A stretch of DNA of 61,542 nt from Alkalicoccus saliphilus (GCF_003044065.1 NZ_PZJJ01000021.1:1-61542); one strand, 5' to 3'. Positions 17,913-27,134 are shown, numbered from the stretch's first letter. A program made the numbers and translations. The notes: a model not told the origin generated them from the letters alone.

Positions 17913-18899
17913 ATGATTATTGACGATTTAGCTTTACTGGACCAGCCGAATCAGCAGTTTCAAGGTTTCGGTCTGATCCGGGGGGCCCAGCTTGCCCAGA
18001 CGAAAAAAGGCGACCCTTTTTATAATTTAAGTATTGCGAAAGGACCGAAAGAACTCCCCGTTAAAGTTTGGAGTGATCAGATCAACGGCCGGGAAGAGGA
18101 AGTAAAAGAGGTTCTTCAGGAAGGCCGTATTATTTATTTTGAGGGTGACACTTCCACCTATCAGGATCAGCTGCAGGTGACTGCCCGCTCCTTCCGCCCG
18201 GTGAAAGAAAATGAAGTGAATCTCTCCGAGTACCTGGAAACAGCTCCCGAACCAATTGAAGACCTGCAAAAGGAATTGGAAGGTTACATAGAAGAGATTA
18301 TGGACCCGCTGATTCAGGAAATCGTTTCTACTGTTTATACGAAATATAAAAAGCCATTTTCCAGCTATCCTGCTGCGGTGAAAAATCATCATTCCTTTGT
18401 CGGCGGCCTGCTTTATCACACTGTTTGTATGATCCGGCTTGGCAGGGACGTGTCCCGTCGCTATCCCTCTGTGAACAAAGATTTCATTATCGGCGGCATT
18501 ACTCTTCACGACGCTTCCAAAATTCTTGAATACACAAATCATATTGCTCCTCAGTACAGCGTCCCTGGAGAATTTATCGGTCATATTTCCATGTCTTCCA
18601 TGCTCGTGGACCGGGAAGTGCAGAAAATTCTCGCCGCCAGAGGAGAAAAAGCCCAGTTGACAAAGCTTGAGCAGGAAGCCGTCTATCAGCTGCAGCACTG
18701 CATCCTCAGTCACCACGGACGGCTGGAATGGGGTTCCCCGGTTGAACCTAAAACACTTGAAGCCCATATTATCCATTTGATCGATATGATTGATTCCCGG
18801 ATTAACATGATAGACCGCGGTCTGGCAGAAGCTCCGGAAGGGCATTTCACAAAAGTATTTCCGCTCGGAAAAATATATAAACCGTCGATCGATGAATAA
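17913..18899 (+). CDS. yhaM: 3'-5' exoribonuclease YhaM
   Basis: 328 aa: an N-terminal OB-fold nucleic-acid-binding domain (about 10-105; KGDPFYNLSI, VKVWSD) and an HD hydrolase domain (about 150-310) with HHSFVGGLLYHT, the metal HD in TLHDASKI and SHHGRLEWGSP. YhaM trims RNA and single-stranded DNA 3' ends and needs Mn2+. Start: ATG after TAGGAGAAGTGATCGC. Length is close to the B. subtilis protein (314 aa). Confidence 0.93.
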   Translation: MIIDDLALLDQPNQQFQGFGLIRGAQLAQTKKGDPFYNLSIAKGPKELPVKVWSDQINGREEEVKEVLQEGRIIYFEGDTSTYQDQLQVTARSFRPVKENEVNLSEYLETAPEPIEDLQKELEGYIEEIMDPLIQEIVSTVYTKYKKPFSSYPAAVKNHHSFVGGLLYHTVCMIRLGRDVSRRYPSVNKDFIIGGITLHDASKILEYTNHIAPQYSVPGEFIGHISMSSMLVDREVQKILAARGEKAQLTKLEQEAVYQLQHCILSHHGRLEWGSPVEPKTLEAHIIHLIDMIDSRINMIDRGLAEAPEGHFTKVFPLGKIYKPSIDE

Positions 18900-18913
18900 A
18901 AGCTATCCTGTTT

Positions 18914-18940
18914 GTTTAACAGAGAAGAAAAACAGGAATA
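18914..18940 (+). promoter_or_regulatory. Weak SigB-like promoter of the stress protein 26 gene
   Basis: -35 GTTTAA (18914-18919), 15-base spacer, -10 GGAATA (18935-18940), compared with the SigB consensus GTTTAA-N13-15-GGGWAW. The -10 fits only in part. SigB control would agree with the known behaviour of this protein family in B. subtilis. Confidence 0.35.
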
Positions 18941-18981
18941 CTCCCTCTGTAAAGAATAAATAATAAAGGGGAGTTTCAAGA

Positions 18982-19404
18982 ATGGATCAAAAACAAGTTA
19001 GACAGCGGATTGAAGAAATAATTGACAATAATGCCATCGGTATCCTGTCTACAGTCGAGAATAACAAACCGTATGCACGATATATGACTTTCCTTAATAA
19101 AGATAAAACCATGTACACTCCTACAAGCCGTGAAACGTACAAAGTTGAAGAAATTGATAAAAATTCCAATGTTCACGTTCTTCTCGGCTATCAGGGTGAA
19201 GGTTTTGGTGATGAATACGTGGAAGTGACCGGTACAGCTTCCATCCGTGACGATAAAGAGCTGATTGAAGACCTCTGGACCGATGAACTTGATAATTGGT
19301 TTGACGGAAAAGATGATCCGAAGCTGATATTCCTTGAAATCAAGCCGGAATATGTCCGCCTTATGAATGGCAGAGGCGAACCGCCGCACAGCTTGGATCT
19401 GTAA
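18982..19404 (+). CDS. General stress protein 26-like, pyridoxamine-phosphate-oxidase fold
   Basis: A 140-aa split-barrel flavin-binding protein of the PPOX-like family (GILSTVENNKPYARYMTF, MYTPTSRETYKVEEIDKN, LLGYQGEGFGDEYVEVTGTA, FLEIKPEYVRLMNG). B. subtilis homologs (YdaG type) belong to the SigB general stress regulon and their substrate is unknown. Shine-Dalgarno AAAGGGGAG. A strong terminator follows, so it is monocistronic. Confidence 0.88.
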   Translation: MDQKQVRQRIEEIIDNNAIGILSTVENNKPYARYMTFLNKDKTMYTPTSRETYKVEEIDKNSNVHVLLGYQGEGFGDEYVEVTGTASIRDDKELIEDLWTDELDNWFDGKDDPKLIFLEIKPEYVRLMNGRGEPPHSLDL

Positions 19405-19418
19405 ACGAAAGCATTTTC

Positions 19419-19448
19419 AGGAGCTGTCCCGGGACAGCTCCTTTTTTT
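19419..19448 (+). terminator. Intrinsic terminator
   Basis: Stem AGGAGCTGTCC/GGACAGCTCCT with an essentially closed loop, followed by TTTTTTT, 14 bases after the stress protein stop. Confidence 0.9.
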
Positions 19449-19611
19449 ACATAGCATTGACCCGTAATCGTTGTCGTCTTTTGAAATCGTCACTGGAGCT
19501 CCACAGCAAATAAAGAAAAAGGAGCAAAAAACGTTACAGTACCGGTCTCTCTTTATGCGTACGTCCTGGAATAAAGCTGCATAAGAACTTCTGAAAGGAG
19601 CTGAAGAGGCC

Positions 19612-20070
19612 GTGGGTTCCTTCTCCCGCTCACCCTCGTGGCACATGTGGATAACGAGTATTCTGCTATTCGCTCTTTATCTTATCGGCCTGTATGATTA
19701 TGTGATGGTGCATACATTGAATGAAGATTATTTATTGTCGCTCGATCGCGGAACAGCGGTTATTGATTATTTTACAGATTATCCACTTTTTCTTTCAGCA
19801 GTCTGGGCTGTTAATATTGCCGGCGGCCTTCTGGCACCCGTTCTGCTTCTGATTCGCCACAGGCTGGCACCGGAAGCTGCTTTTATATCCTTTATAGCAA
19901 TGCTTTTATTGATCGTAATAACGTTTACTATATTCGACCGTCTGGAAACATTTGGACACCTGTATTCCCTGTTTGATACGGCCATTCTTCTCGTTACTGC
20001 GGCCTTTGGAGTTTATTCTTTAAAGCTTAGGAACATCGGCAGTCTGTCCTGCTTGTCAGGCTGTTTATAA
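19612..20070 (+). CDS. Unknown four-helix membrane protein whose stop lies inside a repeat element
   Basis: 152 aa, GTG start after AAAGGAGCTGAAGAGGCC. Four hydrophobic segments (about 13-28, 62-82, 88-105, 122-137) alternate with short loops; an acidic loop lies between helices 1 and 2 (NEDYLLSLDRGTAVIDYF). The last residues and the TAA come from the first bases of the dispersed repeat (TGTTTATAA at 20062-20070), so the native C-terminus was probably altered when the element inserted. Family not recognised. Confidence 0.6.
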   Translation: MGSFSRSPSWHMWITSILLFALYLIGLYDYVMVHTLNEDYLLSLDRGTAVIDYFTDYPLFLSAVWAVNIAGGLLAPVLLLIRHRLAPEAAFISFIAMLLLIVITFTIFDRLETFGHLYSLFDTAILLVTAAFGVYSLKLRNIGSLSCLSGCL

Positions 20071-20415
20071 AGTATTATTTATACATGTCCCTGCTTTCGC
20101 ATCCGCAGGACGCTTCCGGGCGGGCCGGCTTCAGCTGATTTCTTCCTAAACGGATCTTCGCCCCTGCGGCTGCAGCAGGGAAATAGAAAAAAGGTTTTTT
20201 ACCATGTCCCCCTTTATTGAAGCCGTTTTCTTCGATAAAGGGGTGGTTTTCCCTCCGTAACGGCGGAGACGCCGGTGGGATTTCAGCGCAGGCTGAAGAT
20301 CCTTATTCATGGCGCAGGCCAAACAGCTGAAGACCAGCCCCACGGCAGGCTCGGTGAGAGAAGGAGTCTATACACTGACTGGAATAAATATTCCAAAACG
20401 ATCATTTAATCAACA
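20062..20415 (+). repeat. Dispersed MITE-like repeat, copy 2
   Basis: 354 bases from TGTTTATAAAGTA to TTAATCAACA. It shares TCCGCAGGACGCTTCC, GGGCGGGCCGGCTTCAGCT, GACGCCGGTGGGAT, GGCGCAGGCCAAACAGCTGA and AGCCCCACGGCA with copy 1; the centre is diverged and shorter. It provides the stop codon of the upstream membrane protein gene. Confidence 0.85.
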
Positions 20416-20420
20416 AGCCG

Positions 20421-20451
20421 AAGCAGGCAGGGGAGCCCCGCGCCTGCTTGT
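20421..20451 (-). terminator. Hairpin downstream of the gamma-glutamyltransferase gene
   Basis: Stem AAGCAGGC...GCCTGCTT with an inner GGGG/CCCC pair, just past the gene end on the minus strand. It has no clear T-run, so it is a weak terminator or an mRNA-stabilising hairpin. Confidence 0.45.
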
Positions 20452-20456
20452 ATTTG

Positions 20457-22181
20457 TTACTCTTCACTGCTTTCAGAACGCCAGGTGCTTTCCCGCCGGG
20501 CGTCCACCCCTCCTTCTATATCTTCCCTTTCCCTGTTGATACCGACCATCTGTATGGAACCGAAATAAAGCGGGGTAGGCTGCTCTCTTATTTCTGCATA
20601 TCCTATGCTGCGCAGGGCTTCCTGCTGTTCTGTGCCGGGCATTTCTTCAAAGATTAGGTCTGAGCCGTCCAGATGAAAACGCGGGGCTTCCACTGCTTCC
20701 TCCATGCTTGTTTCACCAGACGACCAGTCCGTTATTACCTGGGCCAGCATAAGAGGAATACGTTCACCCCCGGGACTGCCGATACCGAGAACCGGCCCTT
20801 CTTCATCCGCCAGGAGCATCGGTGACGACCATGTAATCGACCGGCGTCCGGGTTCCGGCTCATTGTTTTCACCACGGCCGATGCTGAAACGCGCCATCTG
20901 GTTATTTAAAAAGAAGCCGGACGTATATTCTCCAGATCCCCAGAAATTTGTCAGTGTATTCGTCATGGAAACGATAGTGCCTTCACTGTCCACCACGTTA
21001 ATATGGGTCGTATTCGGATCGATGCCTCCATAAGACTCGCTTTCGTTAACCTCGAGAAGACTGTCTTCAGAAATCTCTTCCGCCAGTTCAGCATTTCGTT
21101 CTGGATCGGTCACTTCCTCCACTGGGACATCCACGAAGTCCGGATCTCCGGCATCTGTTTCAAGATACTGAAAAGCCGCTCTCCAGGCCATTGCTCCGGT
21201 GTGAATAAATTCTGTACTGGTCCGCTCCACCTCTCCTGCTCCCTTTTCTTCCATGATCTGCAGCATCTGTATGACGCTCATACCCGGAAGAGGAGGAGCT
21301 GCCCCAATCACTTCATAGCCGAAAACTTCCCCCTGGACAGGATCATGCCGTCCAACTTCATAACTACTGAGGGAATTCTGGTCCATCCCCTCTATATTTT
21401 CCGTAAGAGCTTCTCCAACCGCTCCTTCATAAAAAGCCTCCGGTCCTTCCTGCTGAATTGTTTGGAGAGTTTCAGCAAGCTCCTCCTGCTCCAATGTTTC
21501 CCCTGCATTCAGTGGATTTCCTCCCGGATAAAAATGCGGAAGCTGATCTACAGGCAGACGGCTCTGTCCGGACACAAACTGCTGGGCCAGCAGCTCTGAA
21601 ACCTCTGTAGATTCTGCAGCAGAAACAGCCGGATCCAAAAGCGTTTCCCATGCAGTACTACCGTAATCTTCATGCAGCTCTCCCATACCGGCTGTAAACC
21701 CGGGGACTCCGGTATCGGAAGCGGGAATGCCTTCTTCCGGTACGACTTCACGGTAGTCGTATGCCTGAGGATTTTCCCCCTGCTCATGCACAAGTGCTGA
21801 ACCCCCACCCCCAATACCGGAAGCAAAAGGTTCAACAACAGAAACAGCAAAAGCTGCAGCAATAGCTGCGTCCACCGCTGTCCCCCCGTCTTCCAACACA
21901 CTCATGCCTGCATCTACTGCAGCAGGATGTCCGGCACTCACTCCGTATGAATATTCTTCTTCTGGTTGCTTTTCTGATTCGTCTGTATCTTCCTGCAAAT
22001 TCTCTTCCTCAAGTTCTTCTCTTGCATTTTCTTCCTCAATATTGTTGTTATTTTTTGGATCTGCAAGCTCTTCTTCCCTATTGTTTTCCGGGGAACAGGC
22101 GGCTACTAAAAACAGCATAGATGTCCACACTAAGCTGTTTTTCCAGTTAATCACACTATTTATATCTGCTCTTTTCCTCAT
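20457..22181 (-). CDS. ggt: Gamma-glutamyltransferase, lipoprotein form
   Basis: 574 aa. The signal peptide ends in a lipobox VAAC (Cys29), followed by a long acidic low-complexity spacer (about 35-75) and the Ntn-hydrolase GGT fold: SAGHPAAVDAG near 81, GIGGGGSALVH near 122, and the self-cleavage site NTTHINVVD near 392-400 where the second Thr would become the new N-terminal nucleophile. The small subunit keeps SMTNTLTNFWGSG and GSPGG. It transfers or hydrolyses gamma-glutamyl groups, for example from glutathione or poly-gamma-glutamate. Membrane anchoring and the acidic tether are unlike the secreted B. subtilis Ggt. No cap genes are nearby. Confidence 0.88.
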   Translation of the reverse strand: MRKRADINSVINWKNSLVWTSMLFLVAACSPENNREEELADPKNNNNIEEENAREELEEENLQEDTDESEKQPEEEYSYGVSAGHPAAVDAGMSVLEDGGTAVDAAIAAAFAVSVVEPFASGIGGGGSALVHEQGENPQAYDYREVVPEEGIPASDTGVPGFTAGMGELHEDYGSTAWETLLDPAVSAAESTEVSELLAQQFVSGQSRLPVDQLPHFYPGGNPLNAGETLEQEELAETLQTIQQEGPEAFYEGAVGEALTENIEGMDQNSLSSYEVGRHDPVQGEVFGYEVIGAAPPLPGMSVIQMLQIMEEKGAGEVERTSTEFIHTGAMAWRAAFQYLETDAGDPDFVDVPVEEVTDPERNAELAEEISEDSLLEVNESESYGGIDPNTTHINVVDSEGTIVSMTNTLTNFWGSGEYTSGFFLNNQMARFSIGRGENNEPEPGRRSITWSSPMLLADEEGPVLGIGSPGGERIPLMLAQVITDWSSGETSMEEAVEAPRFHLDGSDLIFEEMPGTEQQEALRSIGYAEIREQPTPLYFGSIQMVGINREREDIEGGVDARRESTWRSESSEE

Positions 22182-22530
22182 ATCATCCGTACTCCTTTTA
22201 CCTTAATTCAAACCTGCCCGTCTAAATTTTGAAAATAAAGGGTATTGTATTAAAAACTTTCTGGCTTATCTTCTTGTTGTATTCATACCAGACATTCATC
22301 TGTTTGTCTATTAACTGCGAACTAAATGTGGAACCAGCTCCCTCCACTTAAGGACTATATAACAGTATTTAAAATATTTAAGATAGTAGAATCAACTCAT
22401 TTTTGATCGTTCTGGTTCAATTATCCTGATTTTTTCATTAAACTATTTTAGAATGATATTCTAAAAACAACTGTGACTTTTCTTTTATATTAGAAGGCTC
22501 GGGAAACAGTTAGAAAAGAGGACGTCAATC
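22182..22530. other. AT-rich intergenic region between divergent genes
   Basis: About 350 bases holding the promoters of ggt (minus) and the DUF418 gene (plus). The only structure that I see is the palindrome at 22446-22466, listed separately. Confidence 0.4.
22446..22466. promoter_or_regulatory. Palindromic operator candidate
   Basis: A perfect 9-base inverted repeat, TTTTAGAAT-GAT-ATTCTAAAA, 65 bases upstream of the DUF418 gene. It is like a Fur/PerR half-site pair but with a 3-base instead of a 1-base centre, so I cannot name the regulator. Confidence 0.4.
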
Positions 22531-23646
22531 ATGAAAACTGCTAACGATCTCCGCCAGGGAAAAAGGATAGAGGTTCTGGACGAACTCCGGGGATTCACAC
22601 TCCTCGGTATTTTTCTGATTAATATCCCCTATCTCGCTGACGTTATGTCGGATTCCCAGCCGGCTTTAAAAATCTTTCTGACTATTTTGGTTGAGGACAG
22701 TGCGAGACCACTTTTTGCAGTTATGTTTGGGATAAGCATGGTGCTAATTTACGACCGGACGCTTGAAAAAAATCAAAATCCATATCCGCTTCTCCTTAGA
22801 AGGCTTCTGATTCTAGGATTCGCAGGTGCAGTGCACGGTACGATGATTTGGTCTGGTGACATACTGTTTAAATTCGCTATGGCAGGATTTATCCTGCTTT
22901 TATTTATGAGGCTGCCGTCCCTGTGGCTTTTCATATCCGGTCTGGCTTTCTGGTTGATTTATACGGTAGGAATGGATATCTTCAACCATTACAGTCCTTA
23001 TGTATTAGACATATCGGTTTTTTTAAAAGATTCTTTACCAGCGGCTGCAAATTTTCCCGGGTACGAATACGTTTTAATAGAAGCAGAAGCGATGTCGCTT
23101 CATTTAGGATTTTTTCTTCTGGGGATGTATTTTTACAGGGTAAACATATTAGCACTTACAGCGTCCCATCGAAATAAACTTTGGGTTGCTTCTGCTGTCT
23201 TGTTTACAATTGGAACAGCTGGAAAAACTGCTTTATTTTATGAAATTAACAGTCCAGCTGTTAACGGGCTGGAAACGTTTTATCCTTTTATTCTCACTTT
23301 AAGCGTGCTTTTTGGAGTTCTTCTTTGGGGAACCACTCAAAATTCTGCTTCTTCTCTTCTGCTTCCTTTCAAACCAATTGGACGGATGACCTTTACGAAC
23401 TATTTAATACAGTCTCTAGTATTTGTAACATTGTTTACGACGGGTCGATCAATATTTGTTGAAATCGGTATTTGGAACGAGCCTTCCTATTTCTTTGCTC
23501 TTAGTATCGGCATGCTTCTGTTTGCCCTGCAGATGGTTTTCAGCTGGCTGTGGATGAAAAAGTTCTATTTCGGGCCGTTTGAGTGGCTGTGGCGTATCGG
23601 AACGCACGGGAAAATCGTTCCTATTCAAAGAAAACCATACGAGTAA
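22531..23646 (+). CDS. YeiB-family (DUF418) membrane protein
   Basis: 371 aa, about 9-10 membrane segments. The N-terminus has the family signature RIEVLDELRGFTLLGIFLINI, and the C-terminal DUF418 domain contains GRMTFTNYLIQSLV and FGPFEWLWRIGTHGK. Related to acyltransferase-3-type membrane proteins; the function is not established. Monocistronic, with a terminator right after the stop. Confidence 0.85.
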   Translation: MKTANDLRQGKRIEVLDELRGFTLLGIFLINIPYLADVMSDSQPALKIFLTILVEDSARPLFAVMFGISMVLIYDRTLEKNQNPYPLLLRRLLILGFAGAVHGTMIWSGDILFKFAMAGFILLLFMRLPSLWLFISGLAFWLIYTVGMDIFNHYSPYVLDISVFLKDSLPAAANFPGYEYVLIEAEAMSLHLGFFLLGMYFYRVNILALTASHRNKLWVASAVLFTIGTAGKTALFYEINSPAVNGLETFYPFILTLSVLFGVLLWGTTQNSASSLLLPFKPIGRMTFTNYLIQSLVFVTLFTTGRSIFVEIGIWNEPSYFFALSIGMLLFALQMVFSWLWMKKFYFGPFEWLWRIGTHGKIVPIQRKPYE

Positions 23647-23679
23647 AAAACCGGGCCTCATTTGACAAGGCCCGGTTTT
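23647..23679 (+). terminator. Intrinsic terminator
   Basis: 12-base perfect stem AAAACCGGGCCT/AGGCCCGGTTTT, starting at the DUF418 stop codon. Confidence 0.85.
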
Positions 23680-23754
23680 CGAACGTACTGATTTTCGATG
23701 CAGCGTATGTTTTTTACTGATTTGACTTCCTTGAAAATAAAACGGAGATTCGAA

Positions 23755-24963
23755 CTAGTTACTTTTCAAAAATGGGAGCTTCCGGCTTGCATAATAAGCG
23801 GTGTAAACACCTGCAACTGCCATAAATGTCCACAGCCAGGCGTGCAGACTCATCGAGGCAATACCGCTGAAATAAGCTCCCACGTTAGCTCCAAACGAAA
23901 TTGCAGCTCCATATCCCATCAACAGCCCGCCCAATAATGCGACTGCTGCCGCCTGAAGCGAAATTTTACTGAAACGCATCAGTCCGGCCAGAGCCATCGT
24001 CAGGAGAGCTCCAACGGCGATACCCATGTTAAGCACACCTACACTGCTGGCAAACAATGAATTTGTTAATTCAGTGACGGCTTCTTCTTCCCCCCAGTAA
24101 CGCCAGGAAGCAGGGTCGAACCCAACATACTGTGACAACTTTGACCCCCAGAGGGTAAATGCTGCCGTTACTTTCCATGGAGTACCCTGAATCATCAGGA
24201 CAGCAACATTCAAAAGTGCAAATACTGTTGCACCGACCCATATCGGCCAGGAAAGAAAAATCACTTCCCGCCAGTGCGTACCTTTCGGCATTTTTGGCAG
24301 CGGCGGCGGCATCTTACGCTTTTGATGGAGATGGGTGCCGATAATTACTCCAATAAAAATGGTGCTTTGGACAATCCAGGCACCGAAATATCCGAGGGGA
24401 GTGTTATCGGCCAGGGAAATTTCCCCAATTCCTCCGAGCGTATGGTTCCAGAAAGGAAAATGGGCTGCACCTGCTGTACTGCCGACAACAAATCCCGACA
24501 CCGTAAAAAGAAGTGCTGTCCGGCCGCCTTTCATCGTTCTCATCGCCTGCGGGGCAAGATTGCTTCCTATATTCATGCCAAAACCAAATAGAAACGCACC
24601 GACGATCAGTCCCGCCCCAATCGGTGAAATGGCACCTTCCGGATTTTCGTTAAAAAATGCGGTCTGTGTGCCAAGTACAAGCGCAAAAAGAGAGCCTGCA
24701 ATTAAAAGTTTCTGCATATGCCCGCGGAGCATTTCCGTATTACCATCTTCAAGCAGCTGCTTGTATACTGTAGAAAATCCATAGTTTGTATGGAATAGAG
24801 TGAATCCTATGCAGATGCCAACGACGTACAACAGCAGAAACTGCAGACCTTCTTCGCTGTACGCGCTGATCATAAACAAAATTCCTACCCCCATTAACGC
24901 AGCAACAATGATCCACTGGGGTTCCGGGTATTCCGGTCTTTCGGCCGACTGTTTTACAGACAT
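23755..24963 (-). CDS. YeeE/YedE-family membrane protein lacking the conserved cysteines
   Basis: 402 aa with about 10 membrane helices and the internal duplication of the YeeE/YedE (TsuA-like) family. In thiosulfate-transporting members three cysteines line the path, in FCF-, GGGCA- and GCNIGA-type motifs. Here the matching places read HTNYGFST (about 58-65), FGFGMNIGSNLAP (about 128-140) and SFGANVGAYFSG (about 359-370): all three Cys are gone, and the only Cys left is in a different helix (VGICIG). The fold is kept but thiosulfate relay is unlikely. No tusA or rhodanese gene is adjacent. Confidence 0.8.
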   Translation of the reverse strand: MSVKQSAERPEYPEPQWIIVAALMGVGILFMISAYSEEGLQFLLLYVVGICIGFTLFHTNYGFSTVYKQLLEDGNTEMLRGHMQKLLIAGSLFALVLGTQTAFFNENPEGAISPIGAGLIVGAFLFGFGMNIGSNLAPQAMRTMKGGRTALLFTVSGFVVGSTAGAAHFPFWNHTLGGIGEISLADNTPLGYFGAWIVQSTIFIGVIIGTHLHQKRKMPPPLPKMPKGTHWREVIFLSWPIWVGATVFALLNVAVLMIQGTPWKVTAAFTLWGSKLSQYVGFDPASWRYWGEEEAVTELTNSLFASSVGVLNMGIAVGALLTMALAGLMRFSKISLQAAAVALLGGLLMGYGAAISFGANVGAYFSGIASMSLHAWLWTFMAVAGVYTAYYASRKLPFLKSN

Positions 24964-25651
24964 AACTTAACCTTCTCTCTGGAAGTAAACCTTCCTAATA
25001 GCTCTGTGTGTGCTAAGTGTTTTATCAGCAGGCGCCTGCGGCTCTTCTCCCCTATTTCGGAGTTAAAGATTCGTTTTTTTGTATTCGGGGGAATGTTTCG
25101 TATTTTTTCCGAAGACTTTCTTCAAATCAGGCCTATCAAGCTGCATCCTGGTTTTACACAATGAAAACACCGCACTTTTAATAAATAAATATGAACTGCA
25201 GAAGTACCCCTCTGCCTCCATATATCTTCCGGTCATTCTAACACAAGAGAGATAAACAAAGGATAAAAAGTTTTATATATTTTTTCTAAATTACATGAGG
25301 TACCCACAAAGTTATTAATGCTTTTTTAAAAGCATGTCCGAATCCGGAACAGATCATAAAATTCAGGATTTATCTTAAAGGGTTTGTAACGGATCAATCT
25401 ATGCCCCGACCCTGCCGAGCGAGTACCGTATCAATTGTTCACGGGACTTTTTTTATACCTGATTTCTTATTCCACTCTTTTTTATTATTTTTTTGATTAT
25501 AATTTTTTGTGCATTTCTCCATTTTTTTAATTGACCGTTTTACGCACAAAATTTTAAAACTAACAGCTGATCTGTGCAGAAAAGGTTTCGTTATACAGTT
25601 TTCAGTGAATATATTATACAAAAGTTAAACAAAAAGAAAAGAGGTAGTTAT
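24964..25651. other. Long non-coding stretch
   Basis: About 690 bases upstream of both flanking genes, with an AT-rich right part (25440-25640). A short GC-rich segment near 25390-25440 (CCCCGACCCTGCCGAGCGAG) stands out from its AT-rich surroundings. I found no known riboswitch signature and no convincing ORF; the minus-strand frame at 25439-25621 is low-complexity Lys/Asn. Confidence 0.4.
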
Positions 25652-26404
25652 ATGGAGAATTTCGAAGGTAAAATCGTGGTTGTTAACGGCGGTACGTCGG
25701 GTATCGGTGCTGAAACAGTAAAGCAGTTTGCTGCCCGCGGGGCACGGGTGCATTTCACGGGAAGAAGACAAGATAAAGGAAGAGAAGTAGAAAAAGCAGT
25801 GGATGGCTATGCCCGCTTTCATCAGACGGATAACACAGATCCGGAACAGATAAGCGGATTTTTCGAACAGCTCCTCGAGGAAGAGTCCCGGATCGATATA
25901 CTTTTCAACAATGCCGGCGTCCTCTCTATTGCCAGCGGACCGCTCGCCCGGGTGAAAGAAGAAGACTGGAATACGCTGATTGCAACGAACCAGACCTCCG
26001 TTTTTCTTTACATGAAATATACACTTCAGGCTATGCAGAAACAAAAATCCGGAGTTATTATTAACAATGCCGCTATTTTAGGGAATGATAAAGTGAATCC
26101 AATGCTGCCTGCTTACAGCGGTACTAAAGCAGCCATTACGGCCATGACAAAAAGCACGGCTCTGCGCTTTGCCAGGCAGGGAATACGCGTAAACTGTATC
26201 TCCCCGGGTCCGACAAAAACGGATCTCTCGATTAAGGCGTATGGAGGCGAAGAAGCTCTGGAAAGGTCATCCAAAGAATCCCCGCGCGGCTATTATGCAG
26301 ATCCAGAAGAAATCGCCAATACAGTCCGCTTTCTGGCGTCCGACGCTGCTTCCTATATTATCGGAACCGAGCTTGTCGTTGACGGCGGTTATTCCTTAAA
26401 ATAA
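25652..26404 (+). CDS. Short-chain dehydrogenase/reductase, FabG-like
   Basis: 250 aa from ATG 25652, 7 bases after AAAGAGG; the longer frame to 25574 has no signal. Classical SDR: TSGIGAE in the cofactor loop (NGGTSGIGAETV), NNAGVLS, a catalytic region AAILGND...YSGTKAA (YxxxK) and the C-terminal GTELVVDGGYS. All catalytic residues except possibly the Ser are visible (INNAAILG). Closest in type to 3-oxoacyl-ACP or glucose dehydrogenase-like reductases. Substrate unknown. Confidence 0.88.
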   Translation: MENFEGKIVVVNGGTSGIGAETVKQFAARGARVHFTGRRQDKGREVEKAVDGYARFHQTDNTDPEQISGFFEQLLEEESRIDILFNNAGVLSIASGPLARVKEEDWNTLIATNQTSVFLYMKYTLQAMQKQKSGVIINNAAILGNDKVNPMLPAYSGTKAAITAMTKSTALRFARQGIRVNCISPGPTKTDLSIKAYGGEEALERSSKESPRGYYADPEEIANTVRFLASDAASYIIGTELVVDGGYSLK

Positions 26405-26423
26405 ATTTACGTAGTAAACCTTT

Positions 26424-27134
26424 TTAATGATACGTTGTGACAGCGTAATGAATATTCATCGACCGGTCAGTTTCGTTGTGTTCATCGGCCGGGAGCACCG
26501 TTTTTCGTTCCAACGCAGGATGTGAGGCGGCAACAGCTAAAGCCATTGCATCAATAATGTCATCCTTTGCTGCTTCTTTCCGCAGAAATCTATCTGCAGC
26601 CTTGTCAAAATGTTTTTCGACGTTTGGACTGTAATTTTTTAATATATTGAGCCGTTCCTGCACCCCTTCTATTTTCTTTTTGCTGTGTGTCATCGTTTGT
26701 CCTGCCATTCCATAAAAAACAAGCTCCGGATGTGCTTCGCTCACCTGGAGCTCTTTCATGCGGCCTGCGAGTATTTCTGCTTCTTTTATTTTCGAAAATA
26801 AATTCCAGGACTGTTTAGAAAGGCCATGACCGGTGAGCTCCCGGTGCTTTCTGTTCGCCTCATCGTATTCTGCCGTATACAGCACTTCCCGGCATGGGAC
26901 CGTGAAAATGCTCGAGGACCGGCTTTTAATCAATTTTCTTGCCGCCCCTTCCGCTTTTCTCGGATAAGAAGCAGCTGACGGTATTCCGATCGGTATATCA
27001 ATCCAGATATGTTCACTGGGCTTCATCTTCAACAGACTTAAGTGAGTTATTAATTCTACAGAAACAATAAAGCCGCTTTCAGCTCTGACAGTAAGCCACC
27101 CTCCCCGGCATCCATCGATTCCTGCTGCTTTCAT
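26424..27134 (-). CDS. DUF429 protein (predicted RNase H-like nuclease fold)
   Basis: 236 aa. It starts with GIDGCRGGW, the family hallmark with the first acidic metal ligand, followed by WIDIPIG (second Asp), FTVPCREVLY, EAHPELVFYGMAG and DDIIDAMALAVAA (C-terminal Asp pair). These acidic residues support the RNase H-like metal site. The real activity is unknown. Start: ATG after GGGGGAGA, directly behind a strong hairpin. Confidence 0.85.
   Translation of the reverse strand: MKAAGIDGCRGGWLTVRAESGFIVSVELITHLSLLKMKPSEHIWIDIPIGIPSAASYPRKAEGAARKLIKSRSSSIFTVPCREVLYTAEYDEANRKHRELTGHGLSKQSWNLFSKIKEAEILAGRMKELQVSEAHPELVFYGMAGQTMTHSKKKIEGVQERLNILKNYSPNVEKHFDKAADRFLRKEAAKDDIIDAMALAVAASHPALERKTVLPADEHNETDRSMNIHYAVTTYH

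Noticed and set aside
25439-25621. Minus-strand frame of 60 aa upstream of the SDR gene
   Set aside because: Lys/Asn low-complexity translation of AT-rich DNA, no Shine-Dalgarno, overlaps the promoter region of the SDR gene.
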